Source of the DNA: Larus michahellis | Taxonomy: Eukaryota > Chordata > Aves > Charadriiformes > Laridae | NCBI RefSeq assembly: GCF_964199755.1 | Contig: NC_133898.1 | Coordinates: 31,437,985 to 31,501,984 of the forward strand | Direction: 5' to 3' | DNA length: 64,000 nucleotides | Shown: one piece after another, positions 23,786 to 36,955 of the stretch | How positions within the stretch are numbered: the stretch's first letter is position 1 | How the letters are laid out: every line of letters starts with the position of its first letter | Made by a program: the position numbers and the translations under genes | Notes under the pieces: model-generated | Told to the model about the DNA's origin: nothing | Database searches by the model: none | Seen by the model: only the letters and a program-made list of their open reading frames with translations

Positions 23786-25974
23786 AGCCAGGTCTCTGTC
23801 GTGTGTTTGGCTAGCATGGAGACTTCTGGGCAACCTGAAGCTCCTCTGTGGGACAGAGTAAGTGGCTACAGCTGGTAATGCTGATAGCCCCCAGATGCCC
23901 TGGGATCCATCTGCAAGGCAGCCCAGACCTGCTCTTCAACAGGTCCTCATGTGAGTCATCCCCACATCCCACCCTGTTGAGATTTTTGGTGCAAAACGTG
24001 TAGGATTAGCAGGGTTGGCTATTTTTGTTATGTGAAAATAAAAGGAAAGGAAAACAGGCTGAGGTCTGGTGAGAGGAATATCAGGACCACAGCAAAAAGG
24101 GCTGGGAAAGAGGAGGTGGTCCCCGCCCTGCCAGATGCAGGTTTATTCCTGCATGTCCGTTTAAGCCATGCATTAAAAAGTGCCAGTGATGGACCAAGCT
24201 GGTACCAAAATATTAGGGTTGATTCATATTATAATGTACCTTTCAGCCATCTTCTTGTTCCTCAAGATAAACAAACTGCATGGGTTAAGGAGTGCATTCC
24301 TCCCCACAAGTGTCAAAAAATCTCTGGCTCGCTCTGTTTGCTCAGTTCCCCTGATCCTATAAATTACACAAGCTGTGTTCGTCTTGGATTTACACCACCT
24401 TATTTCCCCACTTATTGCATGGCTTGGCAATGGCAGAAGGGACATATTTTTCCTCTCCTTCCTTCTTTTTGTCTTTTTGTTGAGCATTTTATTTAACTGG
24501 GACTGTAAAATGAAAGCATTGTCAGTCTGGTACAATTCAATAAGAAAATGGCCACACTTGGCACTGACAGGGGTTAAGAACAGAACTGGCAAAACTTCAC
24601 ATTCTTGCCCTAGAAACCTCTTGGTCCACTAAGAGTATGAGCAACCTCCAGGCTCACAGACACCAGCTGAGCATTGGGTTTGGATTTGCGTGCCGTGCAA
24701 AGACGATGACACAGCCTAGGAAAAAGGAAGAAAAGGGAAAGCTCCCTCTTGATAATTAAGCTATTCCCCAGTCCCTTCTGGTTTAGATCCCCATCCAGCA
24801 AAGGCTCCTGGATGGACTTTATATACTTAAATAGTTCCACTGAGGCAGGTGTGATTTTGGGGTGCTGCCCAATTAATCTTATTTAAAATCACGTCTGAAG
24901 ATTCAATTACTTCCAGGACTGTGTCTTTGCTGACAATCTATGGATCATTTAGAAAAAAAATGCATCTTCTCATAGCAATCAAGATACTAGGAGGAAGCCA
25001 TAATACGGAAAATGGACCTGGTTTTCCCCAAATTGTCTAAAATTAAAGATTGAAAGTCCGATTTTTACAGTTTCCCACTGCTAAGCCTTCCTTCATGAGA
25101 AAAAAATTTGCAGACTACATTTGACCAACTTCTGAACAAACAAAATTGGAGCAACCTGTTTTGCTAAGCTATATTAATAAACGCTTGCTGAGAATCTTTA
25201 ATTTCTTAAATTCTCCACGCTCCTTGCTGAATACGTGGAAAAGAAAAATTGTACAAGTGTTATTTTGGTTTAAATGCAGCCTTATCCATTTTGTGGCCTT
25301 AGTCATGAATTCTAATCTCTCACACTTGGAGATGTTTCCCTTAATGCTAAACTACACTGAAGATTACAGTTTTTTTGAAGGTGCAGGGATATATGAACAA
25401 GTTCAAAGTCCTTAAAATTGTATTAGTTGGTAGGGCGTAGCTGGTTTACCAGAGTTACCAAAACAATACTTAACTTCTATACAAGCACAACATGCAATTA
25501 AATACATTCATCTTGATCTTCAGAGTGAAATTGAATCAGCTTCCAGAATTTAGCTACGCTTGATATCTGCACGTAACACGAGATGGTCTGAAAAAAGCTT
25601 CCCAGGGCTTTTTTGTCTTCTCTTCCTTGATATACCAGGACCTGCAAATCGAAGGGAGCAATATAATGTGAATACGGAGGTAAGTGATGCCAGTTTAATG
25701 GAAAAATCATGGCAATGAAGGTGTTTTCGTTCTGCTGAAAATCACCTTAACTCCTCATGCAAGACTTCTGCTTTTGTGACTAGCTTTGTAGGGTTTCATA
25801 GTTGGAAACATGATATTGTCTGTGGCCTTCGTGGACGAGAGACCCAGTACGACATGCTCACATTCTATCGATTTTCCAGATCCAAGAATGCTAATATTTT
25901 TCACATGCAATCACACTGGTGTTTACATTATTTGGGGAGCTGAAGTCTGTTTTGATGCTTTATGAAGTCTGACA
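23786..25974. other. Gene-free sequence
   Basis: No gene recognised. A 154-codon plus-strand ORF (24032-24496) overlaps a 122-codon minus-strand ORF (24224-24592) and two other plus-strand ORFs; none has a recognisable domain. The rest is AT-rich with no repeat family seen. Confidence 0.5.
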
Positions 25975-26560
25975 TTGCTTGAATAAACAAATTCTTAATA
26001 ATTGATTAAAAAGCATAGTTGTACCACTTAATCTGTCTGTGCGGAGAGAGGCATTTTTCCTCTGGGACAGGAATAACCCAGCATTTAGTTAATCAAGTTT
26101 TAAAAGCTGTGAATTTAAGCTCTTTGGGATATATACATTACCAATTGCAGGAAGTTGGGAAATAAAAGGAACTTTTCAAATAAAAAGATGTCAATTTAAT
26201 AGCAAAGGAGCTGGAAACAGATGTTTCACGCAAAGCATAAGAGTTGTGTCATTCCTTTAGGTTTTCAAAGTCACTTCTTGTCAGATGCATTGGTTAAGAG
26301 AGAAAATTAATGAGCTGTGTTAAGTTTTATTACACAATCTTCTGATGTGGGAAAGCTTCCCTCCAGGAACAGCTCTGTGCATGGCTTAACTGATTTAGGC
26401 ATGCCTGCTGCAGTATTCTCCAGAATGTGTTGGAGATCAAAGTAGGGGGAGTTGTTCAGGTTTTATGGCAAGGTAATTAAAAAAATATGGGGATTATTAC
26501 ATATAAATCATACTTGCATAAATTTGCTGGCAAAATAAAATCAAATAAACACGTTTAAAA
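25975..26560. promoter_or_regulatory. Candidate conserved non-coding element
   Basis: AT-rich with repeated TTAATCAAG / TTGATTAAAAA words (26000-26100), CACTTAATCTG, CAATTTAATAGC and AAAATTAATGAGC. There are no long ORFs and no transposon sequence. It resembles a homeobox-responsive enhancer in composition. The evidence is weak and compositional. Confidence 0.3.
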
Positions 26561-27960
26561 AATGAGATCAGGAAAACATTCAGCCACATTTTTTACCATT
26601 ACAGATGCAAAGCTATACCCTGAAGTCTACACAGTTGACCTCTTTCTTCCACTGCAGAGAATATGGCCCGGTTCCATTTTAGTGGTGTTTTCATTTACAT
26701 AAAAGAAAAAGAAAAAAGAAGAAGAAAAAAGGCATACTGAGCTCTCCTATCTTGTGACAATGTGAAGATGGGCCCTTTGCACCAGGTACAGGAGACGGAG
26801 AAGGGGTCCCAGGGAGGGCGGTGGCAAGACTTCCCTTGGTTTCTGAGGTGATTTCATCTGTAAACTTATTCTCCTAGAAGTAGACTCGTGTGCCTGCCTG
26901 AGCATTTATCTTTTCAATGCAAATGTTAACATTATACAAAACAAGACACAAGAGCAGACCTTGTTCCTGCTATTGTTCCGCTGCAGACTGTAAGCAAAGA
27001 GCAGGTTTGGACCAACAGCTTCTGGAAAAGGGGGTAAAAAAAAAAAAAATCCCTAAAAAAACTGCAAAGACTTTCTGTTCTCAGCTACATAGAACTTCTG
27101 AGGGGAGTGCATATGAGCTGAGGAAAGACCGTAGCTCATCCTTTCTGGCCACATATGGGAGAAATGGATGCATGTGCTATGCTCCAAACAAGGGCTCAGA
27201 AATCGCAGTCTAGAAAGAGGGAGAGATGATCCAGTTGTAAATGTTGGAGTCCTGATCGCAAAATGCGGAAAACGTTTCTCTCTGGGTGGGAGAGAAATGA
27301 AGAGTATTGTGAAACTTCTGTTTAATCAGAGGAGAGCTTCCACATTTCTGTCACATAAATATGCAGAAAGGATAAGCTTATAGCTTCAGCTGTCCTGAAT
27401 GCAGCGATACCATATGATGACAGAACACACATGCACATGCCTGTCTAAACATATACACAGTTGTAGCCAAAACGTATAACACTGTCAGGACTGAGCTTTC
27501 TCACTCTAAGGATGTGCATATGCCCTCTTTGGTCTAATTGGGTTTATGACTACATGTGCATGTATATGCAAGAGATATAAAATACAAGTACAGTAGCTTT
27601 TGATGTGAAATAACATTTATTTTCTTGTACCAACTACAGGTCCCCGAGAGAGTACATGTAAAGTTCACACTGGAAGCTGCACAACTGAAGGACTAGCAAC
27701 AGAATAAGCAAGCAAGCAGAACTTGGCTGTCATTTTAACAGTCTTCTCTGCTGCAGTCCTAACGTGCATGGAAGAGGGGCTATTGACTGGCAACTCCGTG
27801 AAGATGAAACAGTACAATTGTGACAATTAAAACCTATGTGAAGTATCAGGTGAAAATTCCCCTGTGCTTTGGTCTTCTGGGCGATGAAATAATTTCCTGA
27901 AGGAACTGAAGAAATCCCCCTGTGATGTCAGATTTTTTAAGGGTACTTGACTGTGAAATA
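26561..27960. other. Gene-free sequence with A-rich tracts
   Basis: Contains a purine tract of A and G at 26701-26732 and A14 at 27036-27049. The 98-codon ORF at 26917-27213 runs through the A14 tract as a lysine run and is not credible. No gene or mobile element recognised before the CR1. Confidence 0.6.
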
Positions 27961-28136
27961 TAGAATCACAGGATAGTTTGGGTTGGAAGGGACCTTCAAA
28001 CGCCACCTAGTCGAACTCCCCTGCAATAAGCAGAGACATCTTCAACTAGATTAGGTTGCTCAGAGCACTGGCCAACCTGACCTTGAATGTTTCTGGGGAT
28101 GGGGCATCTACTACCTCTCTGGGCAACCTGTTCCAC
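27961..28136 (-). mobile_element. CR1 LINE fragment, 3' end only
   Basis: The low-coordinate end reads 'tagaatcacaggatagtttg' followed by 'ggttggaagggacctt', the complement of the CR1 3' terminus. It continues through the sequence corresponding to the last codons of ORF2 ('cctctctgggcaacctgttcc') and stops there. At about 176 bp it is the shortest of the four copies and keeps almost no coding sequence. It belongs to a different CR1 subfamily from the copies at 19.7 and 60.6 kb: its 3' segment includes the 'gcagagacatcttcaactag' stretch, which those two lack. Confidence 0.92.
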
Positions 28137-31100
28137 CGTTATTGTCCATCTTAGACTTGTCTCAGTGTTCGATATGGCAGGTCTCTTCCACTTCTAACCT
28201 TTTTCAGAGAATCAATAGACGCTGTGTCTAATAATGATAATGAATATATATTAAAGATATATTATCTGAGTCTGGAAGTTGAAGGCTGGATCTGAAAGTA
28301 TTGCAAAAGTTAGTTGTATTTGCATGCTTCCTGAATATGCACTGCTGTTAATCACATGTGCACAATCTTGAAGACAAGGACCAGAAAACTCATTGAGATT
28401 TTGAAACAACAATGATATAAAGCCCATAGCAAGATTTAATATAAAATCTGAACAGTAAAGAATTCTGTGATGTATCTGGTTCTTGTTTGATGTACTTCTA
28501 CTGCCACAGTTAATATAGTGTTTGCAGTGTGCACATAAAGCAGATACGCCCAGATTCCTCTCTAAGAGTTAAATTATTTTATAGCCATGTATGCTGTCTT
28601 TCCTGTTATTTTTTCCCCACAATTTCTATAGGCTGTATTTAGTTTATGTAAGCTCTTCTTAACAGCTTTCAACAAATTTTGCTGTAGTGTAATGGTAGAG
28701 GAAGATGGTTACAAAAAAGGTTATAAAGACTCTTCTAAGAAATTTCTAAGCACGGGGGCAGTCCCTCTTTCTTGGTAATTACCAAAGTCTATGAGAAAAA
28801 TAATCTCCAAATGAGGTATTCAAAGACATACTATTCTGTTCTCAGGCACTGGTGAATGTTTATTTCAGTACAGCAAAATAAAAGTAACCCTCCTACACAA
28901 CATCAGTCAAAGTCTTCAAAATATTTCAGCCCCCAAAGTAGAAATGAAGTAGTTTCCTAAAGGTTGGTGCCGGGCCCCCGGAGGTAAGGTTCAATTTCAG
29001 CCTTACTTCTTTTATATGCTTGAAAACATCAGTGAGCTGAGGGTTTTCTTGGTTTTGCTGCAGACGTGCTGCATTCATGTGTGAGTGTTTTCTGCAAGAT
29101 CTGCAGAAAGACAGGAACATACAAAGCCTGTTGTACAAGCCATAATAATGTCTGGCCAAGGTCAGTCTGAACTGAGTATTCAGGATGCTTTAAGCAATAG
29201 CCCCATTAATATCTAAGTCCTCGTGTCCAGTAGGAAGCTGGTTACTTTTACTGGCTTATTTGTGGCTCTCAGTGTCTGCAAGCCTCAGGAACAACATTGT
29301 TGGGAAGTTCATTTGTGTTTGGGTTGGTTGGTGCATATGTGCTCCACAGTTGCATCCTAAAGTGCTTTGTTTCATAACTACTGTGTTGATGCTTGTCCTA
29401 CTGCCACTGCTGCTGTTGCTGGCTGTTTCTCCCCTTCCTGGTTCTCTTGCTGGCTTCCTGCTACACTGTGGGGGAAAAAAGAGGCAGTATGTTGGGGATA
29501 ACCTCCATTAAACTCTCTGCTCTGCTGAAGGGACTAAGGAGAGACCAGGGGAGAATATGGACCGTCTATCTGTCAACAATTTGTGCCTCTCCAGTGCTCC
29601 CTGGAAGTAAGATGATGAGTCTCAGCACAGAGTATGGGTTCCTTGTTCCTCTGTGCTGCTCTGTGCTTGCTTTTCCAGGCAAAGTGGAGCACTCCAGGAC
29701 CATGCAGCAACCCCTGATGGTCAGTGTGACATATGTGGTCTGCTGTGCTACTTCAGCAGAGAGGGAGGGCGCCCTGGGGGCTGCGGGCCAGGAGCCAGTG
29801 GTGGCCTTCGCACTAAGCCCCTGAGATGCCTGCATGCTGGTGGAGCCCCGGGAGACAGAAGCACAGTGCCTTCTTCCCAAAATCAACACGAATCCTCACT
29901 GCAGTTGTGTTAAAGTCAAGGGCTGGACAAAGCTGACTCTAAGCAGTTAGCTACTTAACATCCTTGTTTCACCCTTGTAAAATGGCATTGTCACTGGGAA
30001 AGGCTTTGAAATTCTTATCTAGAAGCTGCTTTAAAAATTGGAACGTTATTATTATTAGGTTATTGTGCAACTAGAAAAAAAAATTTACCCTGGACTTTTC
30101 TTCATATATGTTTATGCCTAGAAGGCAGCCTACATGGGCCTGTATCTAGACAGACTCACGGGCACAGTGTTTCTCAAGGTATAAATCATTTTAGAGGCTC
30201 ACTAGGTTTACTTCAGACAGTTCCATCATCTCTCTCTGGAAGAGGTTGTGTTATCAGCTCAATTGCAGCTGTTAAACCATTTGTGGCTAGAATTTTCTGT
30301 CTGTGTGCTAACGTCAGTGTTGGTAGGAGAATGGTCAGTAGAGGTGATGCTGACTATCAAATAAGTCATTGCTCTCCAGTGACAGTGGTTAAGGGCTTTA
30401 AAGCAGAAACAGGACCTTTAAAAAACTGCTTATTCTGATTCTAAAAGTATCAGATAAAATGAGGAACTTGCTCTGAATTGGAGGGATGATTTTGTGATGA
30501 GATACATGGCTTGGGGAGTCTGGTTATAGGCCATCTGCATCTCATACCTCCTTGAAGGATAAATTTACTCTTTGCCAGTTCTTTCTTTGGGGTTGCACCA
30601 TCTTTTGCTTTCAGCTATCTACACAGATGAGGTTCAGATACCCTCTTGTACAAAGCAGTGCCATTTAATGGTTTTTCCCTAACTAGAGCTATCTTAGTTT
30701 ATGTGAAGCAAGGGTATGCCTTTCTGACAAAGATCTCTCGAATCCGTTGAGTACGTTGTGTGTTTATTGATTTATTTTTTTTATGAGAGCAATGATTTGG
30801 TAATTATCTTTGAATTCTTTCTCTTCTGAGTGTGCAGTGTTTACTGTATGGTTTTATTGATTAAATAATGGCATACATTTATGTAAGACCAGCGTGTTCC
30901 TGCACAAGATCTTCCACACTTATAAATGAGGTGCACCATGTATTCAAGCACGGCATCAGTTAAGCTGACTTGCACTGAGGACGTTGCTGTCCCAGTTCTG
31001 GTACAAGTGTACAAACAGGTATGTAGCACTGTGCATTGAGATGATGAATACGAATTCAATTACATCAGCCAAGCTGCTGCAAGAGAAGAAAATCTTTTTA

Positions 31101-32005
31101 GGAAACATTGCTGAGGGCGAGTGTTTTTTAATGGTATTTTCACTGCTATCAGGGCTGGTATTGTAGAGATAACTGGAATTTCTGGTGTGACTATGCAAAG
31201 GCACAGAGAGTCTGCTCTCCTACACATCATGGTGTGCTCAAGAGTTAGAACACAACAGTAGTTTATGGAAACCAAAGAGAAAATAAATTTAACAGATGAT
31301 CCTAAATATTTTCAGTGGGATGACTTAGTTTCCCACTCAAATTATAACGTGCTTGCCTAGGTACCTCCCTCTCTTGCGACACCATTGCCAGTTATTCACT
31401 TCTCTGTGTCTTTAACGAGTAGCCTTCATTCAGTTATTACATAATCACATAATCATTTACCTTTTAAATATACATTTACAAAACGCTAACGCAATGTGAG
31501 TTTAAAGGCAAAGTCCAACCCAACAAGGGGTGAATCAACACACTGAAAGTCGAAGAGTGGCCACAAGATGTGTTTTCAAAACATGACATTCCTCGGTCAA
31601 AAGGAGGAATTTCAGTTCTTTGCAATTAACCCTACACTGGTAATCCTTCTGCAAGAAGGCATACACATCTGTTTGTCTTTCCGTGCAATGTGCACTGTGG
31701 CAGGATAAAAATCAGAAGCAGAGCTAGTTGCCCGTCCAGGAACTCCCAGATCTAATGTAAGATTATAATCTTGGCATCTAGGCTGTTTGAAGATGGAACA
31801 AATAATAACAGAGAACAAAACCCAACCCAATTGTCCCTAAATTCCAGTACAGAAATTATGGTTAAACCTCCCTTGATACACTTCAAAGCCGGCTTGTGTT
31901 CTTTTCTGTGCTTGTTCCTTAGGTTCACTGTAGGTAAGTGACTGCTTTTCAGCTTTGAACCAATTCTCATTCCTGAAAGCATTTTCCAAACCACAGCTGC
32001 TTTAT
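28137..32005. other. Gene-free sequence
   Basis: No gene recognised. The GC-richer part at 29240-29910 carries overlapping ORFs on both strands (143 codons plus, 107 codons minus, 86 codons plus) with no domain. The first of these begins with a cysteine- and leucine-rich hydrophobic run produced by a CTG/TGC-rich stretch. A short TTATTATTATTAGG run lies near 30046. The remainder is AT-rich and featureless. Confidence 0.5.
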
Positions 32006-32070
32006 GGGCCAGCTTCTGCTCTCAGTGAATTACAGGAGTTCTGCTGGTGACTTCAGTGGGAGCAGGAGCA
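32006..32070. repeat. Relic of a dispersed palindromic sauropsid-type repeat (half copy)
   Basis: GGGCCAGCTTCTGCTCTCAG leads into GTGACTTCAGTGGGAGCAGG. The two ends are partly complementary, so the unit is a degenerate inverted repeat. The words match a type of short palindromic repeat I associate with bird, turtle and crocodile DNA (GGGCC...TGACTTCAATGG...GGCCC). I do not assert a family name. Similar relics are at 36921, 40008, 49515 and 50227. Confidence 0.4.
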
Positions 32071-32639
32071 GTGTTAATGAAGTAGTACCATAAAAGAAAA
32101 AAGTGGGGAAAAAAGAGGTAAACTACTTTGCCAGTGCTTTGAGGTTAGGGTTAGAAGGTTGCTATAGTCATTACAGTAAAATGATTCATTCTACAACTTC
32201 TTCTTTAAAATGGAAGTATAACATTGGCTTATTATGCACATCCTGACCTCTGCCTGTGTACATACTCTCGCTGCATATTCTGATTTTGGCAGGAAGCAAA
32301 TATCGGAGTCTTTTTTGCTTTGCATTTGCTACAGACAACTTTTTTGGACTCCATGTGACAGATCAGCTATTTCTCCCCTGCTGCTCTCAAAAGTTTTTAT
32401 AATATCAGCCTTAAAAATCGCATTTCTTTGGCAAATTTCTCCAGGATAAAATCAACCATAAAATGAAAGAAAAATGCCTTTAGGCTTACGAATTCTTCTT
32501 TCTCTCAAGCAGCAAAATGCTGTTATTTTGAGAAGTGTCTGTGTTCATTGTTTCTCTGAAATTTGAACTTTTTCCACTTGGATACAGTTAACTCCCTGAG
32601 AATCTCGCAGGAACGGTATTAGATGTTGCTCTCTTCGCA
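32071..32639. other. Gene-free sequence
   Basis: Nothing called. Two adjacent TTAGGG-like units (AGGTTAGGGTTAGAAGG) occur near 32142-32158, too short to be an interstitial telomere array. Confidence 0.6.
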
Positions 32640-33130
32640 GGAGAGCAGGGAGAACCAGACAGCCAGGCCACATCGATCCGGGCTGCAGGACGTGTTTAGT
32701 GAAAAACCTATAGAGCTCAGCTTCGGGTGTCAGCTGTCAGTCTGCAGAGCATCTGTCAGAGGAGTATTTGCTTCACTGCCGCTGAATGTGAGTAATGCTT
32801 TCACAATATGGCAGTGCGATGCTATAGATTACAGTTGTAATGGAGCACATCCTGAACAGCTGAGCCTGCTCTCTCTCGCTCATTCAATAGCAAGAGTTGC
32901 CTCGCTATAAGAGCTTGGGGGATTATGTACTCCAAACAGCTGTCTATAGCACCATGGATTTATTTGGGCTAAATGAGAACTTGCTTTCTTTAGCTAAATC
33001 AAACTTTATCAGACAGTTTTACTGTTGGCAGTTAAAATAAAATGTGTTTGCTGAACAGTAAACACCTTGTTACTGTTAGGAAGGATTATATAAACAAAAG
33101 GCATACACAATGAAGTCTTATGCCAACTGA
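32640..33130. promoter_or_regulatory. Candidate conserved non-coding element
   Basis: Mixed-composition sequence lacking repeats. It contains several CAGCTG E-boxes, GATTACAGTTGTAATGG (a short dyad), CTTTAGCTAAATCAAACTTTATCAG and GCTGAACAGTAAACACC (a forkhead-like GTAAACA). A 95-codon ORF (32623-32910) covers its left half without any recognisable domain. Texture and the variety of factor-like motifs suggest an enhancer; conservation has not been tested. Confidence 0.35.
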
Positions 33131-36100
33131 CTTACTGTCAAAATAATATACTGCTGTTAGCAGAATTGTGCTCACTTGAAGGAAATTATAGGCCTAAAAA
33201 CACATCTTGAATGACAAAGAAACCATTTTTCCACAAATAATCTTTAAAAAGTTTAATACACTGTGCCTTGTAGAAGTGGTTTCAGAGACTGAGGATGCTG
33301 TATCCTCATAAGGGAAGGTTAGGAAAAACTGGGTGAATTGCCTATAATCTTCAAAGGCTTTCTGTATTTGCATAACGCACTGGATCAAGTAGATTTAGCA
33401 TATTCCCCCCTACAAGATATATGAAAGTTGGTTTTGTCCAACAAAAACCCCCTACAAACCTTCTCTTTCAAAATAGGATACAGTGCTCTTCTTTCACTTA
33501 TTACACTACGTAATCTATGCAACTACAGAACATTCAGGAGAAACCAAATACATGTTACAATAGAATTGGGCTATTTATGCACTGCAAATCAGCTTCCTTT
33601 GACTCCTCAAGAAACTGAAAGTAAGGCAGATATTCTGTTTTATAATCACAAGCAAAAAAGGCAGGTCCAAACCCAGCAGAGTCACTGAAAGGAATAACGC
33701 TGACTACGAGTTTCAGATTATTCTTCAGAGAGTTTGAAAATGGGTTTACTTTCTTTGTGTTAAAAACAGAAGTCCCAGTTCAGGAAAGTGTAGGGCTGAT
33801 GCTATTTGCACTTTCTCGCTCCATTCTGAATTTTACTGTGCAAAATGGTTTGCATTTCTTTCTACATATGTACAAAGCGTTTCTTTTAACAGACTACCTA
33901 AGAGTTAAAATATCAGAATACAGCTGAAATGACCAGGAAATGTCTTCTGCTAGTAGAACCCACTATGTGACCATAATGTAGACTGCAAAGACAGACAGCA
34001 CCTTGAAGGTCAAGAGCTATATAGGCTGAAGCTGGGCTAATGAGTTCGGATACAAAGAACTTCTCAAGGATAACTTGAGGAAAGATTCATAAATCTGAAA
34101 ATTCTTGGGGAAAACTCTATACAAAAATATGTTGTAGAAGATCAGTTAAGCATTTATTGGTATAATTAGGCTTATTCATTACTACTTGTATGTATCGTAC
34201 TTTGGAAAACTTATTTTTCTAGGAAAAGAACTCGCTGGAAGGTTGCAAAGGGGAATTTTAATGATGCCTTATAAATTTTCCTTTAGCCAAAACCGGCTCC
34301 AGGTGAAATTAAGATGAAGCTTTCCACACGTTTCCCAACAGAATGTGTCTTGCTTCCTCAATGCCATGCCTGACCTTAGAAATGCTCCTTTTCTTTTCCA
34401 CATTCTCAGTGAAAAGGTCATATAATATTATTCTGTGGACAACTACACCAATTTTGTCACAATTACTTTTTCCAGTTCCTTAGGGAAGCTTGAGGACCTA
34501 GTAATTATCCCTCTGTGCTGCTTGTCATGGCTGTGTAGCTTATAGTGCAACAAAATGTAGATAGGTTCCTTAAATCCACCTTCTTACATCTTAAAAAAAG
34601 TCACAAGTGAAAAGATTTATTCTATTTTATCTGTCAGTAACAGTTAGAAAAAGATATCTGGTTAATATATGTTGGTCCTGTAAATTTCAGCACAAGTGCT
34701 GTAACTTTCATTTTGTTGTATTAACTGGAAAGGGTGTTTAGGTGTCTTTCCATGGGAAATCAAGGATAAGGTGACTTCATGAGGATTTGCTATTGATCTT
34801 CCTTAAGTAAGTATATAATTTATGCTGGTACACAAGTGCTCTACCTTGGCTAATTAATTAGGGTCAAACCCATTACAGGTTCACACTGTTGACCTTTGAC
34901 ATAAACCTGAAGGATCAGGAAAGATGATAATCTCTTTTAATTATTTCCTAAATTCATTTTTTAAAAAATTCAACTACAGACAGGGTATTTTACAGAGAAC
35001 ACAATACCTTAGAGTTTTGTTCTTCCTTCAAACCAGGCATTAAATGGCTTACCATTCAAAGAAAAGATCTGTCATTTATGAAACAGAATGCAAATTCACA
35101 CACTCTGCTTCTTTCTTGCGTGTATCAAATTGCTTTCTATGGCATGTGATAGTAGAACAGAACTGTCACAAAGGAAGATGCATAATTAAAATCAGTTCTC
35201 CCATGCAGCTAACATTTCCTGAGCAAGTTGCTCTGTAAGCAGTGGCTCAAGTAAGGCGCAGTTGCCTTAAATATTTATTTTCTTCTGTCCATTAAATGTC
35301 TTGCACTGTAAAAACTCCTGACACTTAGTGAGGAAGATATGTGCCATGACTATTTGGAGCTACCCATACCTCAACTGTCCAGTTAGTTCATGCATTCTCT
35401 TTGGCCAGGTGCCTGCTGCTACACAGAGGGTTTAATTGCAAAACTCCGACTGCCCTCTTGTTTGGACTATTGCACTGACCTACCTACTGATTATCACTGT
35501 ATTTCTAGGAACTTAGTTATCTCTGTGACCTGTAATCCTTTGTCAAATGTGGTTGACATTTGGAAAAGATTTCAAAAGTTAGAAAGAGATCAAGTGTGTG
35601 ATTGCACAGGCTCATTTCCTTAGGGAAGAGTAATACACAAATATATATATGTATTTGCAGTGATTTATCTGGTAACATATGTATCAAAGCTGTAGGTAAT
35701 TTGAGATTTTGTGGTACATATAAATGCTGTGTTCTGAGAGTAGCGAAGTGAATTGAAGTTAAAAGTTGAAACACAAAGGAGCTTGAAAAATTCTTACTTT
35801 GGATCTGCTGCCAGAAACATAAAGTATGTTACCTCTAAAAATAAGAGCCCTGTCTTCCAGATGATGTGTGTTCAGCCTTTAAACAGGGATCAGACTCTTT
35901 TCTTCGCAAAAAAATAAATGGACACCTATAGTCTGGCTACTATCTCTCATTATTCTCCATGGGAATTAGGCACACGGTCTAAAAACCCCTAGCGAAACTC
36001 ACCATTGCCTCCAGGTAGCTGCTTTTCTGGACTTTCCTAGCCTGCATTTACCTTACTTTTAACTGTTGGTTAATTTTAAATTCTCTACGGGGCAGTTATC

Positions 36101-36920
36101 TGAGTCTCGGCCATCTTTTGCTGCCACACCAATGTCCTAGTGGTCCTTCCTCTTGTTCACCATTAAAACAATGTCCAACAGTTTCATTTTTAATCGTCCG
36201 AGAGAGTCAGTGGTTTGCAGCTGTTCTGGGTTTCTACCTCTGGCGAACAGACAAATGCTGTTTGCTGTACCATGCGTTTGGCTGAACAGAATCTGGTTCC
36301 TACACCTGCTGCTATAGTGCTGTCCTTCAGTAACAGCGCTGGATTCCTCTTGCGAAGCAGCCTTTTCAGTGTTTCACAGGTCTGGTGGTAAAGGCACTCA
36401 CTGTTTCATCAGATGATTTTAGTCCTCTATTGCTCCACCTGCAAAACCACAACCTAGCCTTTGGTGAAAACAGCATTTGAACTTTCTTTCCTAGATCATA
36501 AAATCCACAATTATTAGTGCTCATAATCTGGCTCCCTGAAATCAGCGTATCCTCTGGTTTCAGTAAGAACAATGATCAGGGACAGCAGAAAATTCAATTA
36601 GGTCTGGCTCCGTTAGTTGACTTGAGGTGTCTGCTTCCAAGAGGAGACTTTAGGAAGAAGGTGCCGGCTTGCACACAGCTGGTCTCACAGGGAAAGGACA
36701 CAACTGTTAATCAGCAGACAGAACATTTACAACAAAAGGGTATTTCAGGAAGACACGCGATATGAAGTACATTTTCTTTCTGATGGACAGGCAAATTAAG
36801 ACATATCAAAGACAAGTTATATGCTTTGAATTGTTAAAAGCACCATAGCTCTTTAAATAACTGCCAGCGAGAATATGGGTTTGCATGTTTTCCGTAATGC
36901 ATATTAGTTCTGACCCTCCT
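33131..36920. other. Gene-free AT-rich sequence
   Basis: No gene or repeat family recognised. A short ATATATATATG run lies near 35641. ORFs are at most about 86 codons and lack features. Confidence 0.55.
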
Positions 36921-36955
36921 CCAACTGAAATCAATGGGAATTTGTCCAACTACAT
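36921..36955. repeat. Short relic of the palindromic sauropsid-type repeat
   Basis: CCAACTGAAATCAATGGGAA resembles the central CCATTGAAGTCAATGG core seen at 40048-40063. Only the core is recognisable, so the call is weak. Confidence 0.3.

Noticed and set aside
24032..24496. 154-codon plus-strand ORF
   Set aside because: Overlaps antisense and same-strand ORFs and has no recognisable motif.
29240..29910. GC-rich patch with overlapping ORFs, considered as an exon or retrocopy
   Set aside because: Frames are open on both strands, the CTG/TGC-rich run explains the hydrophobic start, and no homolog is recognised.
32142..32158. Interstitial telomere-like TTAGGG units
   Set aside because: Only two units; chance level.
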